NCBI GenBank assembly: GCA_017991275.1
Contig: JAGNMH010000019.1
Span: 1-18,046 of the forward strand
DNA: 18,046 nt
Reading direction: 5' to 3'
Origin: Acidobacteriota bacterium
GTDB taxonomy: Bacteria > Acidobacteriota > Blastocatellia > RBC074
The position numbers were made by a program, and so were the translations under genes. Positions 15,539 through 18,046 of the stretch are shown here, in pieces (the first letter of the stretch is position 1; each line of letters starts with the position of its first letter). A model generated the notes under the pieces. The model saw only the letters and a program-made list of their open reading frames with translations, was not told the origin of the DNA and did no database searches.

Positions 15539-15567
15539 AGTCTCGGCAATGATCTTTGGTTGGTAAT

Positions 15568-16044
15568 TTACCGGCTCGGCGCTGGCGCGGCTGGAAGCAT
15601 GTTGCGAATGGCTGTGATCCGCCACGTCTTCCCTGTTCGCTTCAACACCAGCGTAGTCCACATGCTGCGGTTTGCGCCGCCGGCCAACCCTGTCAGTTCG
15701 TAACGTCCATCGGCAATTGCCACATCGTTTGAAACAAACCTGACGGATTCAACGGTGATGGTGCGTTTGCCGCCTGAACTGCGCGAACTGGCCATCGTGC
15801 CGTTGACGACAGCTTCGCGTCCCTTTCGCCATTCTCCCGAAGAAACAAGCTGATCGGCATCAGTGGTGAAAAGTTCTTCGACCGCCTTCGGGTCAATCTT
15901 TTCGCGGGCATCAACATATCTGGCCACGACTTCGCGGATCGCGGTTTCATCTCTGTTGCGGGCTTGATTCTTGCCGCTGCTGTTTTGGGCAAAACACTGC
16001 CCGGCGAAAACAAGACAAAGCAGAATTGCTAATTTCGTGCGCAT
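15568..16044 (-). CDS. Exported NTF2-like (SnoaL/DUF4440-type) protein (158 aa)
   Basis: The start is ATG at 16044 with GGAG 6 nt upstream (TTGGAGACCTTT). An in-frame extension to 16200 overlaps the preceding gene and lacks a signal. A 19-residue signal peptide (MRTKLAILLCLVFAGQCFA) precedes an NTF2-like fold of the SgcJ/EcaC or DUF4440 type at about residues 30-150. Family traits are ETAIREVVARYVDAREKIDP at the start, DADQLVSSGEWRKGREAV in the middle and TTLVLKRTGKTWRITAIRN at the end. Such proteins are small cone-shaped beta/alpha folds that bind or isomerise small molecules; many have no known activity. It lies 29 nt upstream of the PQQ dehydrogenase start and is probably co-transcribed with it, so a periplasmic accessory role is inferred. 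Confidence 0.82.
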   Translation of the reverse strand: MRTKLAILLCLVFAGQCFAQNSSGKNQARNRDETAIREVVARYVDAREKIDPKAVEELFTTDADQLVSSGEWRKGREAVVNGTMASSRSSGGKRTITVESVRFVSNDVAIADGRYELTGLAGGANRSMWTTLVLKRTGKTWRITAIRNMLPAAPAPSR

Positions 16045-16163
16045 AAAGGTCTCCAACCCACTTCTATGAATCGAGCGGGTGTCTGATTGAAATTGTGCGG
16101 ATGAGCGACGGAAAGAATACGCAACAAAAGTTAATAACGGAATAGAAGACTGCACAGCCTCGG

Positions 16164-17030
16164 TTATTCGATCAACCGCAATGCTCTGTCTTCCAGCCAA
16201 TCAAGTAAAATTTCGTCTGGCGATTTGGCGTTTGGCTTCGCGGCGTGGCGCGACAGCAAGCTTCGGATTTCGACAGGCCGTTTGGTGTCGTACAAAACCA
16301 GATAAGAGACTTTATCCAGATCAATCATCGAAATCCCGGTCGCGCCAGGTTGAAAAAGAAAATAAGCTTTTTGTTGAAGGTTCACCGGCGGCAAATCGCG
16401 CAGCTTTGGCGCGTCATCACAAAGCGCCATCGCGGGCATCAGGCTCAACTCAAAAAGATACTTTTCAACATGCTGGATGGTTGGGATGACGTTGCCCTGA
16501 AAACCGGCTACATCATGCCCAGCGGCGAGCTTGACGCGAGCAAGCGGGTTAATTTTTGAAGACAGTTCCGCCGGTTCAACGTTCCCCTCCCTGGCCAGCG
16601 AGCGGCGACAACCGGCCATCACGTTTTCCAACCTGACAACATCGGCAATTTGAGGCGATTGCCACGCGCCGCTCTGACAACCATCCAGCAAAAATTCCGC
16701 AAAGCCACGCGCCAGCGAACCACGTTGTTGAATTGACTGGTGAAAAAAACGGCTGGAAAAGAACGCTTCCAGTGAAGCCAGCGAGCGCGTTTCAGCCAGA
16801 ATAATCGTCGTTGAGATTTTGAACTCTTCGGCCAACGTCCTGAGCGTTCGCCTTTGCCGCAAAGAATCGTAACGCCAGGCTCTGCGATCAACGTTGAGCA
16901 ATTGCGCTCGCTCAATTTCCGTCAGGTCAAATCCTGCCAGCGACTTTTCGGCATCGGCATACACCGAATCCGTAAACTTGTCGTCAAAGAGCATACGAAC
17001 AACCAGCTTTTGCAAAACGTGATGGCTCAT
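16164..17030 (-). CDS. Putative MNIO partner protein, RiPP-recognition-like (288 aa)
   Basis: The ATG at 17030 overlaps the stop of the DUF692-like gene by one base (TGATG), which implies translational coupling. The N-terminal ~50 residues (LQKLVVRMLFDDKF, VYADAEKSLAGFDLTEIER) resemble the short helical LigA/Nif11/NHLP-type segment with its L..D..F...adpe..La...Lt..E pattern. Residues 50-200 are mostly helical and unassigned. The last ~55 residues (YLVLYDTKRPVEIRSLLSRH ... ILLDWLEDRALRLIE) look like a small winged-helix domain of PqqD/RRE type. Enzymes of the MbnB/TglH group work with a second protein (MbnC, TglI) that presents the peptide substrate, and this gene sits where that partner is expected. 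The assignment rests on position and weak similarity; the protein could also be an unrelated cytoplasmic protein. No signal peptide or membrane segment is seen. Confidence 0.6.
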   Translation of the reverse strand: MSHHVLQKLVVRMLFDDKFTDSVYADAEKSLAGFDLTEIERAQLLNVDRRAWRYDSLRQRRTLRTLAEEFKISTTIILAETRSLASLEAFFSSRFFHQSIQQRGSLARGFAEFLLDGCQSGAWQSPQIADVVRLENVMAGCRRSLAREGNVEPAELSSKINPLARVKLAAGHDVAGFQGNVIPTIQHVEKYLFELSLMPAMALCDDAPKLRDLPPVNLQQKAYFLFQPGATGISMIDLDKVSYLVLYDTKRPVEIRSLLSRHAAKPNAKSPDEILLDWLEDRALRLIE

Positions 17031-17911
17031 CAGGCGGCTGCCCTCAATTCAACTTTGACAGGAAACAGCGAATTCAACCTCTCAAACACAGGCAGGCATT
17101 CTTCGGGCTGGTTGTGTTCGCATTCAAAAACGATGGCTTTCAGGTTCTTCGCGCGCGGCACGACATATTCCAGAATTTCCCAAGTTGCCGGCAGAGGTTC
17201 GGGCGAATGATTGTCTTCGATGAAAGCGTAACCTTCGATGTCGGCGAAGGCTCCTCCGGCGACGTGCATCTCGACGACTCGGTCGAGCGGGTAATCGTCC
17301 AGTCCGGCGAGCGGCGGCAGATTGCGCGTCTGTTGGAAAATTGCCAGATGCGCGCAATCCAGCAGCAACCCGCAATCTGCCCGCTCAGCCACCAGCGCGA
17401 AGTAATCCAGAATGTGTAGATCGCCAAGGTAAATCACCGCCGGAGGGTTTTCAGGCAAGACAGCCATTCCGGTTGCAGATTCGATTTCGGCTATGCATTC
17501 GGCAGTTTCAATTGCAGATTCTCGGCAAAGAATCGGAGGCATCAACATTCCGTGGCCGCGTTCACGCCCGGCGAAATGCCAGCGCCCGGCGTCTCCGCAC
17601 AACCACGCGGCGTTGATTTCATCAGCAAGCTTTTTGGTTTCAGTTATCCAATTGGAATCCAGGTCAACTTTTTCTTCCAGGTTGATGTCCAGAAAGTGAT
17701 AAGTCGTCAGCAAACCATTCGCAGCCCAACGCCGAACGGCTTCATCCAGACCTCGATCAAGGTCGCCACCGTATTCGTAAAAGTGAACCAGGTCTGGGTA
17801 ATTGGCTTTCACCCAATTCACGTCCATGCCTTTGGCGGCGATGTTGAATTCGCCGGAAAGCCCCACGCCCAGGCGCGGCAAACGATTTACTCTTTCTGTA
17901 AACTTAGTCAT
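17030..17911 (-). CDS. DUF692/MNIO-like iron-dependent oxidase (MbnB family), 293 aa
   Basis: The protein starts at ATG 17911 and has no visible ribosome site. It begins 18 nt after the stop of the upstream small gene, so coupled translation is likely. Length and motif order fit the DUF692 TIM barrel, now known as multinuclear non-heme iron-dependent oxidases (MNIO), which modify peptides, often at cysteine. Visible candidates for metal ligands and active site, in order, are H72 (TTYHFLDINL), H112 and H120 (GRWHFAGRERGHG), E154-N155 (LPENPP), D185 and H188 (GLLLDCAHL), H216 (VEMHVAGG), D233 and H235 (EDNHS), and E263 (VFECEHN). GVGLSGEF near the N-terminus matches the family's opening strand. 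The usual LDVNN-like motif is replaced by LDCAH, so this is a divergent subgroup. A general sugar-isomerase-type TIM barrel is the main alternative. Confidence 0.78.
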   Translation of the reverse strand: MTKFTERVNRLPRLGVGLSGEFNIAAKGMDVNWVKANYPDLVHFYEYGGDLDRGLDEAVRRWAANGLLTTYHFLDINLEEKVDLDSNWITETKKLADEINAAWLCGDAGRWHFAGRERGHGMLMPPILCRESAIETAECIAEIESATGMAVLPENPPAVIYLGDLHILDYFALVAERADCGLLLDCAHLAIFQQTRNLPPLAGLDDYPLDRVVEMHVAGGAFADIEGYAFIEDNHSPEPLPATWEILEYVVPRAKNLKAIVFECEHNQPEECLPVFERLNSLFPVKVELRAAA

Positions 17912-17929
17912 CGGTAAAGTTGTGTTTGG

Positions 17930-18046
17930 CTATCGGCAATCAGATGAATCAAGTGGCTCTTCACCCATTGGATAAGCCTGCTCCTCAAGATCTTCTATCA
18001 AGCGCACCAGCGTTCTGAATTGCTGGCGTTCTTCGGCAGTCAGGTT
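17930..18046 (-). CDS. C-terminal part of a small acidic protein, candidate RiPP precursor (N-terminus outside window)
   Basis: The reverse strand is open from the window edge to TAG at 17930-17932, giving the last 38 residues. These start NLTAEERQQFRTLVRLIEDL and end MGEEPLDSSDCR. The first half should be an amphipathic helix or coiled coil; the tail is acidic and carries one Cys as the second-last residue. The stop lies 18 nt before the DUF692-like start, in the same direction. A small protein with a near-terminal Cys just upstream of an MNIO gene fits the precursor position known for TglA-like and methanobactin-like systems, but the total length and N-terminus are not visible. It could instead be the tail of an unrelated regulator. 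Confidence 0.5.
   Translation of the reverse strand, partial: NLTAEERQQFRTLVRLIEDLEEQAYPMGEEPLDSSDCR

Noticed and set aside
15539..15661. N-terminal extension of the PQQ dehydrogenase
   Set aside because: It would overlap the NTF2-like gene and bury the signal peptide 41 residues inside.
1..18046. CRISPR array, tRNA or rRNA genes
   Set aside because: No short regularly spaced repeats and no cloverleaf or rRNA-like stretches were recognised by eye. The direct repeats present lie inside coding propeller or surface domains.

Overview
The window reads as chromosomal DNA of an Acidobacteriota member, probably class Blastocatellia or a relative. This is inferred from gene content and was not tested with a marker gene. 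The clues are the start of a TIGR03437-type C-terminal domain (first described from Solibacter), an SBBP-repeat/VCBS secreted protein with the 'SFEPNQGQ' N-terminal domain, a very large two-component sensor with Reg_prop propellers, a PQQ dehydrogenase carrying a cytochrome c, and moderate GC. No tRNA, rRNA, CRISPR array or transposase was seen.

Left part (1-8775), all genes leftward (minus strand). An uncharacterised multi-pass membrane protein (8005-8775) is followed by a run of exported proteins with strong AGGAGG-like ribosome sites. These are a Gly/Pro-rich protein with a twin CX3C motif (6708-7910), a 230-residue beta-rich protein (5817-6509) and a 1010-residue beta-propeller/VCBS protein (2704-5736) that ends at a clear intrinsic terminator (2619-2690). 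A second leftward unit starts with a small exported protein (1790-2287). It continues into a large surface protein built from two 239-residue tandem repeats, whose reading frame stays open from 1710 to the window edge. The intergenic DNA is structured: a 131-nt near-palindrome (6563-6693), several hairpins, and a 32-bp element shared by the upstream regions of the two units (2467-2498 and 8840-8871, 25/32 identical).

Middle (9085-12579, plus strand). One gene encodes a 1164-residue sensor histidine kinase with about fourteen periplasmic propeller blades, Y_Y_Y, one membrane helix, PAS, HisKA_3 and HATPase. It is divergent from the secreted-protein block and has no response regulator in the window.

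Right part (12587-18046), all leftward and tightly packed. In transcription order there is a truncated small acidic protein with a Cys next to its C-terminus and a DUF692/MNIO-like (MbnB family) enzyme. Next come an MNIO partner candidate that overlaps it by one base (TGATG), an NTF2-like exported protein, a PQQ dehydrogenase with fused cytochrome c, and an HpcH/HpaI-type aldolase. The first three have the layout of a RiPP (ribosomally made, post-translationally modified peptide) system: candidate substrate, iron-dependent peptide oxidase and recognition protein. This is the most interesting part of the window. The last three look like a periplasmic oxidation plus aldol-cleavage unit. Whether both sets share one transcript across the 119-nt gap at 16045-16163 cannot be decided from the sequence.
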